Assembly: GCF_040958095.1 (NCBI RefSeq)
Contig: NC_091237.1
Location: 15,477,036-15,541,035, forward strand
DNA: 64,000 bases
Source: Procambarus clarkii
Taxonomy: Eukaryota > Arthropoda > Malacostraca > Decapoda > Cambaridae
Direction of reading: 5' to 3'
The position numbers were made by a program, and so were the translations under genes. The notes under the pieces are model-generated. The model was given only the letters and a program-made list of their open reading frames with translations. It was not told the origin of the DNA and ran no database searches. This document shows positions 34,259 to 48,600 of this stretch, in pieces. Numbering within the stretch: position 1 is the stretch's first letter; each line of letters starts with the position of its first letter.

Positions 34259-37200
34259 CTATTGCAAAATAAGATTTTAAGCTAGAGAAAATAAATATTA
34301 TTTTACGGAAAAAAAAAAAGATTTCTAATAATTTAACTAAATGTTAAATTCGAACCATTCTCTCCACTATCAATTCTTCACAATTATACAAATTCACAAC
34401 TTAGAACACTCACTCAACAAAATAAGACTGTATACCAGCTTGATTCATACCTTTGCCATACGCTTTTCCTAAGTCCACAAGTACCATGTACACCCTACAA
34501 GCTCACCTTCATGCCTTTACAGATACAGTATTCCAATAGATAGCTGATCTACACACACACACTTCAACCAACATTCTCAATTATTGATCAGTTCCCCAGT
34601 AATTTCCTGTACTCTTCTGATCACTATCCTGTCATATATTTTGCTCACTACTCCTACACTAAAGCTTAAATTATAGACTTTCTTGCCCTACTCTTTTCCA
34701 ATCTTCTGGCACATTACCACTATTACATGGGTGCCAGAAAATTCTCCATAACCACCCCATTCCTTTTCTTCAAGACATATACCTGTACCTCATTAACACC
34801 GGCTACTTTCTCACATCTTAGCTTTTTGTTTATTTTGCTCATCTATTCCATAGATATATCAGCTGTCATATGTTCTTGCACTGTTCTCACTCCATGTAAA
34901 CATCTAGTCATGTTTACTGTTTTCTAAATAATTTTCTTTCAATTAGCTTCCTTTTGCCCCTAAGTAGCTCTGTTTTTTCGACTTCAACTAATCTTTTACA
35001 CACCTTTTCCTCTCCTCAAATTCTGGGTTTCTTACCTTCTTGGGTTTCTTACCCCCTTTGTGATCAAGAAAGGCATAAGATGCCACTCGTTTTCTTAGCT
35101 GCTTTTGCAAACTCATTATCTAAGAAACCACTTCCCTCTCAATTTTTCTATCAGTTTGCACAACTCCACTTGTCGTTTTTAATCAAACATGTCTTGAATA
35201 CATTGCACATGACACAGAGGTTCATTTATTCATAGTATCTTCCTCCAAGTTCACTATAATTGTTTTTATAGTCCCCAACCATCCAAGTGGTTAGGCACTT
35301 TCCCCTTCCTTCCTCCCTATTCTAACCCTAATCCTTATCCTGACCCCTTCCAAGTGCTATGTAGTCTAATGGCTTGGTGCTAACCCCTGACAGTTCCCTT
35401 CATCTACCACTTCTTTCACTCAACTTCTAAACTTTCATTGTTTTATCACCAGAATCCTTATGAGGTGCAACTATCCTTTTACCACTTAATCTTACCACAC
35501 ATAGCACCAATATGTGGTCAAACTATCTACCAGAAGGAATACAGACTTACATAAACATGTTTGCTGATGATGCTAAGCTGGAGAAGGGAAGATGAGAAAC
35601 AGACGATTGTCATGCCCTTCTAGAAGACTTGGCTAAAATAAGTGCATTAAGCAACACTTTGTTCATTCACACCTGTCACTATATAGTGTACATGCGTTAA
35701 CAATCACCAGCTTAAACTGCATTAAGAGCAGTTATTAATTGTGCCATACCACTCTTTATTCATAAACAGGCATACTCCTCCCTTTCTTTTCTCTGTATCA
35801 CTCCTACTATACAACAGTTTCCTCAACTGTTTTACTCCACTCTTTCCTGATCATTTTCCATTATTTTACTCTCTCGTTAACTTAGCCAATCAGGTTCGTT
35901 CACTTCCAGTTTCTGTTCTTGACCTATTCCTCTTACATTCCACACAACAATATAAACCTATCTTTCTTTTAAGGGACTAGGGATGGTGCAGGTTTTTGAT
36001 TCACAACTATTTTGATCTTTAGTATTAATAATTTTGGGGGGATAATGGATCACCAGTCCAATCCCACCTCATACATAATGTAGAGGCTGCAAGGCTGCTT
36101 ACACCATGTCTCTACACCACCCGTATATCACAGGAAATGCAAGGTTGATTACACCACTGTGGTGGACAGTGAGGTGGTCACATCCTCATACACCTTCCTA
36201 ATAAGATGTAAATACACACTTTAAAACATACTGTTTACTAACCTTTTTAGTGCCGCCCTCCTGAAGGGTCAGTAGAGCAGAGCTGGCCTGGACAACTGAA
36301 TCATCTTGTCTTCTCTTCAGGCCTGTTACTGGCAGGTTGTCAGGAATTTGGTGGACGGAGATACTGCCACCATCTGAAGTTCGCAGATGAATGCCCTCTG
36401 GAGTTGTCAACTGAATTTCCAACTTCCCTTCAATATCTTCCTGTTTGTTATAGCAATTGTTTACTAAAACGAGGAATGGCTTTATAGTAGATAAGAAAAG
36501 CACCATTCTGAGCAATGCCACTTGGTTGCACCTAAAGGTTAGATCTACTGTGTCCTATGGACAAGGACCAGTACAGTTAGTTAGGAGACATTCTCAGCAC
36601 CAGCACTGCAGGGAACTTTTCAATTGGTCGATGCATGGTCATTAAGGTTATGGAGCATAATTATAGCTATGCTCAATCAATCCTGGAATGATCAACAGAG
36701 GTACTATTCATAAACTTAAAAGCCATATGAGAGTTCTCTCATCGTGAAATATAATAACCAAACGAGGCATCCTGGTAGACATAGGTTCTATTCTAACAAT
36801 ATTAATATTATTTTTAGGAACATGAACTACTGACAATTATGTTAGATAGGCTAGGTTAGGTTTCATCAAATTTCTATGTTAGTTTTGAATAAAAAAAAAT
36901 CATGTCATATATAATATAATGAAAACCTTTATCCCAAAAGATTATTATTACTTGTTAAATATGAGACTTATTGAAAATTTGGCATGTTAGGCAGAGTGGT
37001 AGACAGTTGGAACAAGTTAAGTGAGAAAGTGGTGGAGGCCAAAACCATCAGTAGTTTCAGTGTTATATGACAAAGAGTATGGGGAAGACGGGACACCATG
37101 GGCGTAGCTCTCATCCTGTAACTACACTTAGGTAATTACAATAAGCAATTATCAGCTTTAAGCTTCACCCCTACAGAGAACTTGCTAAATGATCTTGCCA

Positions 37201-39464
37201 CATAGTTTAAGGGTAGGGAAACAGTGGAGAGTAAAGTTCAATACACACAGAAATCACAATACAGTAGTGTGATATAGCAAGTCAGATCTTGACTTTCCCC
37301 AGGTTTGAGCTGCCTTGTGAAGATCGTCAGTTGTAGGAAATCAGTTGGGCATTGGACATTTTGACCTTGTGTTCTGTACTTCTATGTTTTACTTTATTTT
37401 GAGCCACTTTCAGACATACAGTACTGGCCTGATTTACCGCTGGTTATCTGTCAATGGGGTCCTTTTCTCACTTTGTTGTGGACTTATTTGTTGGGTGTTT
37501 AATCATTGCCATGTTGGGGTGTTCCATGGCTTGTTTTCATCTAATTTTTTTTTCATAGGCTTTTTGCTCTGTCAGGCAAATGTTTGGGCTAGCATTTGGT
37601 GAGAAGCCGGGGGGCCTCAATAGAGAATAGGAGAGATGCTTGGCTTATATATTAGTAAACAGTTTACCCATTTCCTGCAGCCTAGCCTGGCTTTATTCTC
37701 CTGCTTAGGTAAGTCACCTTTATTAATGGTTAACTGTGGGGGTTTTGGCTAGGGGGAACAACAAAAGGAGATTTGATCAGAAATAAAACATTGGCAGAAA
37801 TTAAATGTCGCTCTGTTAGCAGTCATTTCTGCTGCTCCCACTCTCACCCTTTTGAGCCTAGCTTTTTGGAGTACGCATGGGTGTTTTGGGCCATGAGATT
37901 GGCAGGCATTCTTGGCTTACTAATAGGCATTTTGAGTCCTACGGAAGTCAGATCGCTGTTGCTTGAACTGTGTGTTGAGAGGGATTTTGATCTGGGTTAG
38001 CCCTAGAATCTCTTGATTGAGAGTGCTGAGGGTGTGAAATTTTGTTGTATAAAGTCACTGAATGATTAGTTTCTATTAGTCCTTTATTTAGATTGCATTC
38101 TCATTATCAGACATTCATGTTATGTTCTTTTTAAGACTTTCTCTTAGGTAAATAATTCACTGTAAACATACGTAACCCAACCCAAGTATAAATGTACTAA
38201 ACATACACTTATGAATAAAAACACTTATTTGTTTGCATTTAGTCACTTAGTGTGACCTGTTACCTAGTGATAAAGCATAAACTGGCTATACAGTACTTCT
38301 ATTGCCAAGTATTGACAAAAAAGTACTGAAAATTTTGCGCTGTTTTGTTGGTGTCGCTGACAATGGTATCATGTGGTAGTGAAGCTGAGCTCTGTTCTCC
38401 ATTTGCGTATACTATATTTCAAGACCATTAGGCAAGTGTCTTGTCACACTCGGATTCCAGGTCGACAAGGGCCTAGTGTGAGAAATGTAGACCCTGGCCT
38501 TGGCTCAGGGAACAACCAAGAAGACACCAATCAGATGTATAGTTTGAATTCTCACTTCTTGTATCACATTCAGCATAAGCATTTGCAAGTTACTTTTACC
38601 ATTTCAAATTTGAATTTTATACAGAAGCCCCTTGAACTGTGAAATAAGAGCCATTCATCACCTACATAACATGTGTCATTCACTAACAGATATAAGTACT
38701 TACCATAAACTGTGAAACAAGTCATTAATTGTCACATACCATTAAAGACTTCACCTTCCTTACTCCTCTCAATCCTACTCTTAAATTCCTTCCTACATTC
38801 AACTCTTCATTCTCATTTCATTTGAGCTTTGTCTGGCATAACCATATAACGTCGTGCTTTCCTTTCCTTAAAGCTTTCACAACTTCTAGCGACTTTTGTC
38901 TCGTCTATTCCCCTAGCACACTCAAGATAGCACTGTTAAAGTGTGCATGATTAAGAGCATGTCCTACCTGAGTAACTAGGTTATCTGATGGGGAGATTGC
39001 AATGCCATCCAGTATTGATGTGGAGTCCTCCTGCAACACTTCCACCTCCACTTGACACTGAGAATCTCCAGAGTCGTTTAGAATGAGGAACGACCGCTCT
39101 CCCACAGTACTCAGGCCTGTGCTGCTTTCTCCTATGCTAACACTGTTCTCATCTCCAGTGCCATTACTGACTGTCAGACTTGGAGACTGACAAAGGTCAC
39201 TGAAAAAGAAAATAAAACCCATTGAAGTCAAATTATTTTGTCACAGTTTTACTGTATATAGAATAGATTTGATTTAAAATAACTTTGTCTGGAATTTGCT
39301 TGTAAATAAACTGTATACATTACAAAATATTTAAAGTTTCAAAACTCTAATAATTACCAGTATATGGTGAAGTATTAAACTCACCACTAACTGGTAAAGG
39401 AATTTTTTTTAATTTAACCTCTGTTTATAACCTCCAGAACCCCCAACCCACCCACCCACCCACC

Positions 39465-39518
<54 letters not shown>

Positions 39519-42500
39519 CCCCCTGTACCCTCCCCCTCTTATCCACCCCCTGTACCCTCCCCCTCTCCCCCACCACCCCAAGCCCTCCCTCCTCCACCAA
39601 TCCCCCCGTGCCAGGTCCCCCCAGCTCCCACTCACCCCAGATCCCAAAGGTCCCCCCCAGAAAAGAAGCAGAAGAGAGTCAGTTTCAGGGTGATGTACTC
39701 GAACATAGATGGGATCACAAGCAAGACAAGTGAACTAAGGGAAAGAGCACAAGAAGTTAACCCAGATGTAATCGGACTCACTGAAACAAAACTCTCTGGA
39801 ATCATAACGAATGCCGTGTTTCCCCAGGAGTATACAGTAATAAGGAAAGAGAGGGAAGGTAGAGGAGGAGGCGGAGTGGCCCTACTCATGAGAAGGGAAT
39901 GGAGTTTTAAGGAGATGGCCATCCCGGGCTGTGAGGAGTTCAGAGACTACATAGCAGGCACCATAACAATGGGAGGACCAAGAATAGTAGTAGCAGTAAT
40001 ATACAACCCTCCACCAAATGACAGGAGACCCAGTCAAGAGTATGAAAACAACAACAAGGCAGTTAACACTATAATTGAGAGGGCAGCCTCTGCTGCCTGT
40101 AGAAATAGATCCCACCTGCTCATCATGGGCGACTTCAATCACGGAAAGATTGACTGGGAGAACAAGGAACCGCATGGAGGCGAGGATACGTGGAGAGCCA
40201 AACTATTGGAGGTGGTGACAAGCAACTTTTTAACCCAGCATGTCGGAGAACCCACAAGGATGAGAGGCAATGACGAACCAGCGAGACTCGACCTAGTCTT
40301 CACTCTGAACGACTCCGACATAAGAGAAATCGGTTTTGAGGACCCAGTAGGAATGAGCGACCACAGTGTACTGGTGTTTGAGTACTTGATTGAAGAAGGG
40401 TTATTGAACTCGAGGAGGGATACCGAAACCAAAAGGTTAGCATACCGAAAGGGAAACTATGAGGGGATAAGAAAATTCCTAACAGATATAGCATGGGAAA
40501 CAGAGCTCAGGGGAAAGACGGCCCAAGATATGATGGATTACATCACGCAGAAGTGCAAGGACGCAGCGAACAAGTTTGTCCCAGTCCAAAAGGAAAACAG
40601 AGAAATGAAGATGAGAAACCCATGGTTTAATCAAAGATGTAGGCTAGCTAAGCAGCAAAGTAAAAGGGCATGGAGAAACTATAGGAATAACAGGACACTG
40701 GAGAGCAGAGAAAGATACCAGAATGCCAGGAATGAATATGTCAGGATGAGAAGAGAGGCAGAAAGACAATACGAAAATGACATCGCAAGCAAGGCAAAGA
40801 CTCAGCCTAAATTGTTGCATAGCCACATTAGGAGAAAAACAACAGTAAAGGAACAGGTTATGAGATTAAGGATAGGGGCGGAAGGATTCACTACAAATGA
40901 CAAGGAAGTGTGTGAGGAATTGAATAAGAAATTCCAGGAGGTCTTCACCTTAGAACAAGGAGAAATTCCAGAGGTAAGTGAGGGAATAGCTAACCAGGAA
41001 CCACTGGAAGAGTTTGAGATTACCAGTGGGGAAGTAAGGAAGTGTTTACTAGAGTTGGACGTGACAAAGGCTATAGGCCCAGATGGAATCTCCCCTTGGG
41101 TTCTAAAGGAAGGAGCAAGAGAACTGAGCCTACCACTCTCCATAGTGTATAACAAATCACTGGCAACAGGGGAACTGCCAGATATTTGGAAAGCAGCTAA
41201 CGTAGTCCCGATATACAAGAAAGGGGATAGACAGGAGGCACTGAACTACAGGCCAGTGTCCCTAACCTGCATACCATGCAAGCTGATGGAGAAGATTGTG
41301 CGAAAAAAACTAGTGGAGCATCTGGAGCGAAGGAACTTTGTAACACAGCATCAACATGGGTTCAGGGATGGCAGGTCCTGCCTCACAGGGTTACTTGAAT
41401 TCTACGACCAGGCAACAAAAATAAGGCAAGAAAGAGAAGGGTGGGCAGACTGCATATTTTTGGATTGTCAGAAAGCCTTTGATACAGTGCCACACAAGAG
41501 GCTAGTGCGAAAGTTGGAGATGCAGGCTGGAGTGAGAGGGAAGGTACTCCGGTGGATAGAGGAATACCTAAGCAACAGGAGACAACGAGTCTGTGTGAGG
41601 GGTGAGGTCTCAGATTGGCGAGACGTCACAAGTGGAGTCCCGCAGGGGTCAGTCCTTGGACCTATACTGTTTCTGGTATATGTAAATGATCTCCCAGAGG
41701 GTATAGATTCGTTCCTCTCAATGTTTGCCGACGATGCAAAAATTATGAGGAGGATTGAAACAGAGGATGATAGTAGGAGGCTACAAGATGACCTGGATAG
41801 ACTGAGTGAATGGTCCAACAAATGGCTGTTGAAGTTCAACCCGAGTAAATGCAAAGTAATGAAACTAGGAAGTGGAAACAGGAGGCCAGGCACAGGATAC
41901 AGAATAGGAGATGAAGTACTTAATGAAACAGACAGAGAGAAAGATCTAGGAGTTGATATCACACCAAACCTGTCTCCTGAAGCCCACATAAAGAGAATAA
42001 CGTCTGCGGCATATGCGAGGCTGGCTAACATCAGAACGGCGTTCAGGAACCTGTGTAAGGAATCATTCAGAATCTTGTACACCACATATGTAAGACCAAT
42101 CCTGGAGTATGCGGCCCCAGCATGGAGCCCGTACCTTGTCAAGCACAAGACGAAGCTGGAAAAAGTCCAAAGGTATGCTACTAGACTAGTCCCAGAACTA
42201 AGAGGCATGAGTTATGAGGAAAGGCTGCGGGAAATGCACCTCACGACACTGGAAGACAGAAGAGTAAGGGGGGACATGATCACAACCTACAAAATCCTCA
42301 GGGGAATCGACCGGGTAAACAAGGACGAACTTTTCAACACTGGTGGGACGCGAACAAGGGGACACAGGTGGAAGCTGAGTACCCAAATGAGCCACAGAGA
42401 CGTTAGAAAGAACTTTTTCAGTGTCAGAGTAGTTAGCAAATGGAATGCATTAGGAAGTGATGTGGTGGAGGCTGACTCCATTCACAGTTTCAAATGTAGA

Positions 42501-42618
42501 TATGATAGAGCCCAATAGGCTCAGGAATCTGTACACCAGTTGATTGACGGTTGAGAGGCGGGACCAAAGAGCCAGAGCTCAACCCCCGCAAGCACAATTA
42601 GGTGAGTACAATTAGGTG

Positions 42619-42668
<50 letters not shown>

Positions 42669-45600
42669 CAAAATTCTCAGGCGAATTGACAGGGTGGACA
42701 AAGACAAACTCTTTAGCGCGGGTGGAACACGAACAAGGGGACACAGGTGGAAACTTAGTACCCAGATGAGCCACAGAGACGTTAGAAAGAATTTTTTCAG
42801 TGTCAGGGTAGTTAACAAATGGAATGCATTAAGTAGTGTTGTGGTGGAGGCAGACTCCATATACAGTTTCAAATATAGATATGATAGAGCCCAATAGGCT
42901 CAGGAATCTGTACACCAGTTGATTGACAGTTGAGAGGTGGGACCAAAGAGCCAGAGCTCAATCCTCGCAAACACAACTAGGTGAGTACGGAATCACCATG
43001 GCTGTTGAAAGATTTTACAGAAATGCTCGTTTATTCACCAGCTGGAATCTGCAATAAAACAGTAAGGACTGGAGAATGGCCAAAACGTTTAGAAAAAAAG
43101 GCAAACACACTGTAGTCTGGATATTCAAGGGACACAGAGGAAGCACTGAAGACAAATGACACTAAAATTAATTCCTTTGATGGTACTGGTTAAAGTAATC
43201 AAGAAGAGGATGGTGGATCACCAAATGTTGACAAACTTTGCAAGAGGGGCATCAGAAGTTTAGAGAGAAAAAATCGTGTCTGAAAAAACATGAGTACTGT
43301 ATGACAGGGTCACCAAGACACTGCAAGATAAAGAAAGCTGAGTCCACTGCATTTTTCTAGACTCTTGGAAAGCCCTTGGAGAAGCAAGCTGGGATTAGCC
43401 GCCAGACAATGAATTGAGCAAGAAAGTACATAATTGACATGAAACAGTCACAATCAAAGAAATTAGGCTGGAGGGATGAAGCAGGCAGGGTTTTCCAACT
43501 GTTCATACACTTATGAAGGGGGATATGATCATATCATGCAAGGTACATACTATTGGGAATAGACAATCATGACTCGAGTCTGTGAAATAAACTAGTATGA
43601 GGGGGATTGTCAAGCTGATCTATATTGGTAAAGCAATATGAAAAAATGATTTCATGAGATAAACATTTTATAATGCAATCAAATTAAAAACAAAAAGCCT
43701 CAATATTAGTGTACTTTGTCTCCTTTAGGATGTGAAAGTCATAAATATGTCCCAAAATATCCGGCACTAAACATAATGCAGGAAAAGAAAAGTAGATTTT
43801 CTCTATTAGATGTTAAAGCATTCTAAAAGCTATTAATAACATTCTTTGCATGCTGTCATGCAATAATGCCTCAACATACTTTTGAATCATATTGATATAG
43901 TAAGAAAATTCCTGAGAGAGTTGATGATCACTTGCAAAGGCCACCACACAGGCGTAAAGATGAACACATTTACGGAAGGTAACATCTCGAGCAGCAGGCT
44001 GAATCTTGAAAGCTCGACAACCACAGTAATACTTGTACTCCATCTCCTCTTTATTGCGAACCTGATGATGAAAATAATTTGTATCAATTTTGCTTTATGT
44101 ATCTCTAATCAGTTTCACAAAACTATTAGCTTAACAAAGAAATGGAAAGGAAAGAAAAAGGAGAAATCAGGAGAATGCAAGAAACCATTGACTATATATA
44201 GCACTTTGAAGAGATCAGGATAAGGATCTAGGATGGAGCATGGTGGAGGATAGGAATGGTACCCAACCACTTGGACAGTTGGGAATTGAATGCCGACCTG
44301 CATGAAGCGAGATCGTTACTCTACCATCCAGCCCAAGTGGTTGGGCAACAAAGAAATAGAGTAAATACTGTAAATGTTACCTACTGAACCCCAATACTGT
44401 ATATAAATTCATAACCACTTTTGATATCTATACACGTAAACAAATATCCCAGTCAGCCTCCGCACCATTTTCAAGCACTAAAACTATGCTCTTACACAAA
44501 TCATTTTCTAAAAAATTCTTCACATTTACAAGAAAATAAATTAACTTTTCTCCTAGCAAAACCTTTCACTTCCCATTCACCTTGGTCGTCCCTCACTACA
44601 ATAAAACAACTTTCAGATACATTCACCAATTGATTTATTTACTTACAGCACTCTGCACTGAGTATAATACAGTATGTATATTAAGCATTGTAGTTTGTAT
44701 ATAAGGTTTTGTAGTATGCATATAGGCTTTGTAGAGTGTGTGTGTGTAACTCTTTAAAGTGTATACATATTAAACTTTGCAGTGTGCACACATTCTTGGT
44801 GGGCAATATGAAATTCGGAAGAATGGTACATAAGTACATAAATTATATTAGAATATTGTACTGTATTATAAAACTGGTAAATTAAAATAATGTAAAATTA
44901 TTAATGTAAGGTGAATAGAGGAGATATGAAATTGGGTAACTGATAACAAATGAGAAATTATATAATAAAAGGTAACTATAAACAGGTAAATTTTATTACA
45001 AGAGATCCCCATTATACGAACACTCATTATACAAACACTCATCTATCCGAACTGTCTCTTAATTCCCCTTTCATACATCAAATCACTAATCGAACCTACT
45101 TCGCTATCAACATTTATCTGAAACCCGCTGAACTGAATATTTGGGTTATCCAGGTAAAATCGGGTTTGAATAATTTCCTGCAAAACTCTGCTGTATTTGA
45201 ACAGAAATTCAGATAACTGGAGATCAAATTATGACAATTTTTAAGAACTTAACATTTCAAGATCTACAGTATCCCACATGAAGACAAACTACAACAAGGT
45301 AAGCTGCAGTTTCTCTTTCCCATTATATTTTTTTATTTATAGTGTGTGTATGTGGAAATAATAACTATGGTGGTTGTGGTACAAGAAACTGCAAATATGG
45401 TCATTTTTGGACTTTCCCTGTAAGAATTCTGCTTATCCGTCAGGGGTTTCTTCCCATATAATTCGGATAAGCGAGCTTAGACAGTATGACAAGCAGTGCT
45501 AAACTGTTCGCTCAGCAGCCATGTGGTGGTGTAGGTTAATACAAAAACATCTGCATGGCCCACTAAGAGAGATAGGCTGTGGTCAATTCCTACACAACAC

Positions 45601-48600
45601 TTTTCACCAGTTCACTTTCTGATTTTTAAATCAATATCATTAGGACAGGATGCATTAGCTTAGATTATGCTGCGTTAGTCTCAGTTGAGTTAGATTAGGT
45701 TCGTTTGGATAAGGTTAGGCAGGTTTTAAAATGCTTGCAAACCAGTGTATGTACATACAGTGTGTATGTATACAACAGTGCAACAACAACAACCACACTG
45801 CCTCGGTCAGCAGTTTTCTTGTGCACAAGACTAGACATTCCGTGCAGTCTTTGGACTTTACTGAAGGAAATTCCATTAACAATAGCCAATAGTAAAAAGA
45901 GAAGTGTTGGTATTTAATGAAATATTTGCACATAAGAATATATAAGGCTCTCTTTCCTATACATGTACTTTAGACCCGCCGTGCACTGTAAGGTAGCCCG
46001 AGCATTGCCCGAGAGCTCTCCACTCCAATGTTTATTCCCTTTTCAGCTTCCTGACTTCAATTTTTGTGCTACATCATTCAATTTGGTATCAAATTGTTCA
46101 CAATAGAATGCTATAAAGGGATATTTGCATATAAGAACACATAAGTCTCATTTTTCTATACTTTCTACGAAAACTCAATAAATATTCACTCATACGTGTT
46201 TCTTTCAATGCTTTCATCATGGACTGGCTTTGTTCTTGATCAGTATCCATCTGGAAGTCAATTTGCAGTGTTTATAAAGTCTGTAACAACAAATACCCGA
46301 GATAAAATAACCAGAATGGGGAAACTTTTTGACTCGTTTGGAGGCCGTGGCTGTCACGAGTGAGGCCACAACAACAGTGAGCCTCCAGACGTGGGTGGGC
46401 ACCCACACGACGGGGTCAGGATGCCACGTGGGGTATACAGAGAATGGGCCAGAAGTTGACGCACATTTTAAAACAAGTCTCATAGTATTTGGATACTAAA
46501 TGGAATTTCTACACATTTTTAAAGTATTGATGCCTGTTTGCATCATCAGGCATACTCTGTATTTTGGTTTTATGCCACAATATGCGGCAACGGGCAGCAA
46601 AAGTGTTAAGATAATACTATATTTTTATGATATATTGGGTGGATTTCAAATAACACAAATAGCCAGCAATTTGTTGTACTGTATACAGTATAACATTAAA
46701 CAGCTGATTACACTATACAGGCTTGACAACATACTCAACTATGAAAACTAGAAGCTCACAAAGATCTACATTTTCTATGCATCAGTTGGTTAGGTAAGGA
46801 GAGTGGCTTGGCTTTGTAAATTGTGGCTAATCGAGAGAATGGGCTGCATACCACCACCACATAGCACTTGCACATGTACCAGCACCACAAACAAGCATCA
46901 CAAATGCATTCATTATTACCAAAATTGTAACGAGTCATCATTAGAACCCATGGGGCAAACATATCATCATGCTTCATCTTGGGTGGACTTATCATTTACC
47001 TGCTGAAAACTGAAGTGTAGGAAGCCTAGAGGGTGTAGAGCCTCTGGTTTACATTTAACTACCATTATATTTTTGGAAACTCTTTGTACTAGAGGACCTG
47101 GAGTATCAGTTGCAAGCTGCCAAATATCTGACTTGACGGACTGAGGTATGGGCAGGGAGTTGAGAACAGAATTTTTAAGCGTTAGTGACTGAGCTTCTTT
47201 AAAACACTGAGAAGCAGCACGAATGTGGGAACACAGAGCTGGATGTGCATTCTGGAAAAAACAAAAATATTATGTAAGTATATTTTGTATTCTAAACTTG
47301 AAAAGATACATCCCTCAATGCTAATTAGTTTGTGACCAGCTAAATAATATAATTTGTGGCCGCTTAATTGTAAGAATCTTAGATCAAATTAATTTTCCAT
47401 GTTTTTATTCAATGATTCATTGCCAATAGCATTCTTAATACAGAGAAATGTATGCTGCAAAATATTTAATTTTATGAAATAAGATTGTAGTTCATGAAAC
47501 CAGAAACTGTCAAGAGTAAGCTGTAATTGCATAATAAAGATGTCCTTCAAGTACTAATCATTATTGTAACACAATTATAAAGAAAACAAGTGAATTGTAT
47601 TGAGGATAGTAGCATTCTGATACAGAAGTTTGTCACATACCCATCAGGATAACCAGCAAAGGGGAAAAATAAGAGCTAGCCATGTATATAGTAACATATA
47701 AACAAAATACATTGAGCACCAGCACAAGGTGACAACACCATATCGACTGCTATTTCCCCCCCCCCCTTCTGTCAATAGAGAAGGCTGCAAAATCCCAATG
47801 AATGTATGTACAGTACAACTACAGTATATATAAATCATATATAATAACTAACACAATTTCCAATAATGAATGGTTGAATAACTTCAGGTCTAACAAGATT
47901 TTGAATCCCATTTAGAAAGGAATGGATTAAGGCTCATAAATATAAAGAAAAATAATCTGAAGACATACTATAAAGCATCTAATATCTACATACATTTGAT
48001 AAAAGCAACCTCTTTACCACTAATTTTTCAAAGTTGCGTTGACATGGCTCTACATAACACCTTGCACCCATTTGCACTAGCAGCACTGGATCTCCAAGAG
48101 ATTCTGCACCAATGAAAATATCCCCTGACCCATCCATGGACTGAATGAGGGGAAGCTGAACAAACCCACGATAGTCGGGGCCTTTGTCTCGTACACGGGC
48201 AGAATAAATCTGAAAAAGATACAAGGACTTAGTGAAGAACAATCACTTTGTATTACTACATTTAGAATATTTGTAGTCTCCTCCCCTACATACAAATCAT
48301 CAGCTAAAGGCTTTACACGAATCATATGAAACACTACTGAATAATAAGAAAATAAGAAGTGTTTCTGAAACCCAAGTATTTAATACTGTACAATATGTAG
48401 ACACTGTATCTAATAAAACTTTATATCTAAGGAGAGGATACTTTGAGAATGTTTCTAGTTTTATGTTAAGTATTGTATATAGTAAATGGGTATATTCCAA
48501 GTCAGGGGCAGGTAGCCTAGGGCTTGTTAAAGTCCTTATAACCAAGGGCAAGGTTGTGTACATGTGTTACCGAATATAAACAACGAAATTCAAACTGAAT

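Larger units (their letters stand above)
39200..43879 (-). other. C2orf42 homologue intron 4, filled by LINEs
   Basis: Holds the intact LINE ORF (39690-42518), a second truncated copy (42664-42990) and at 43000-43600 an old decayed relative. Confidence 0.8.
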
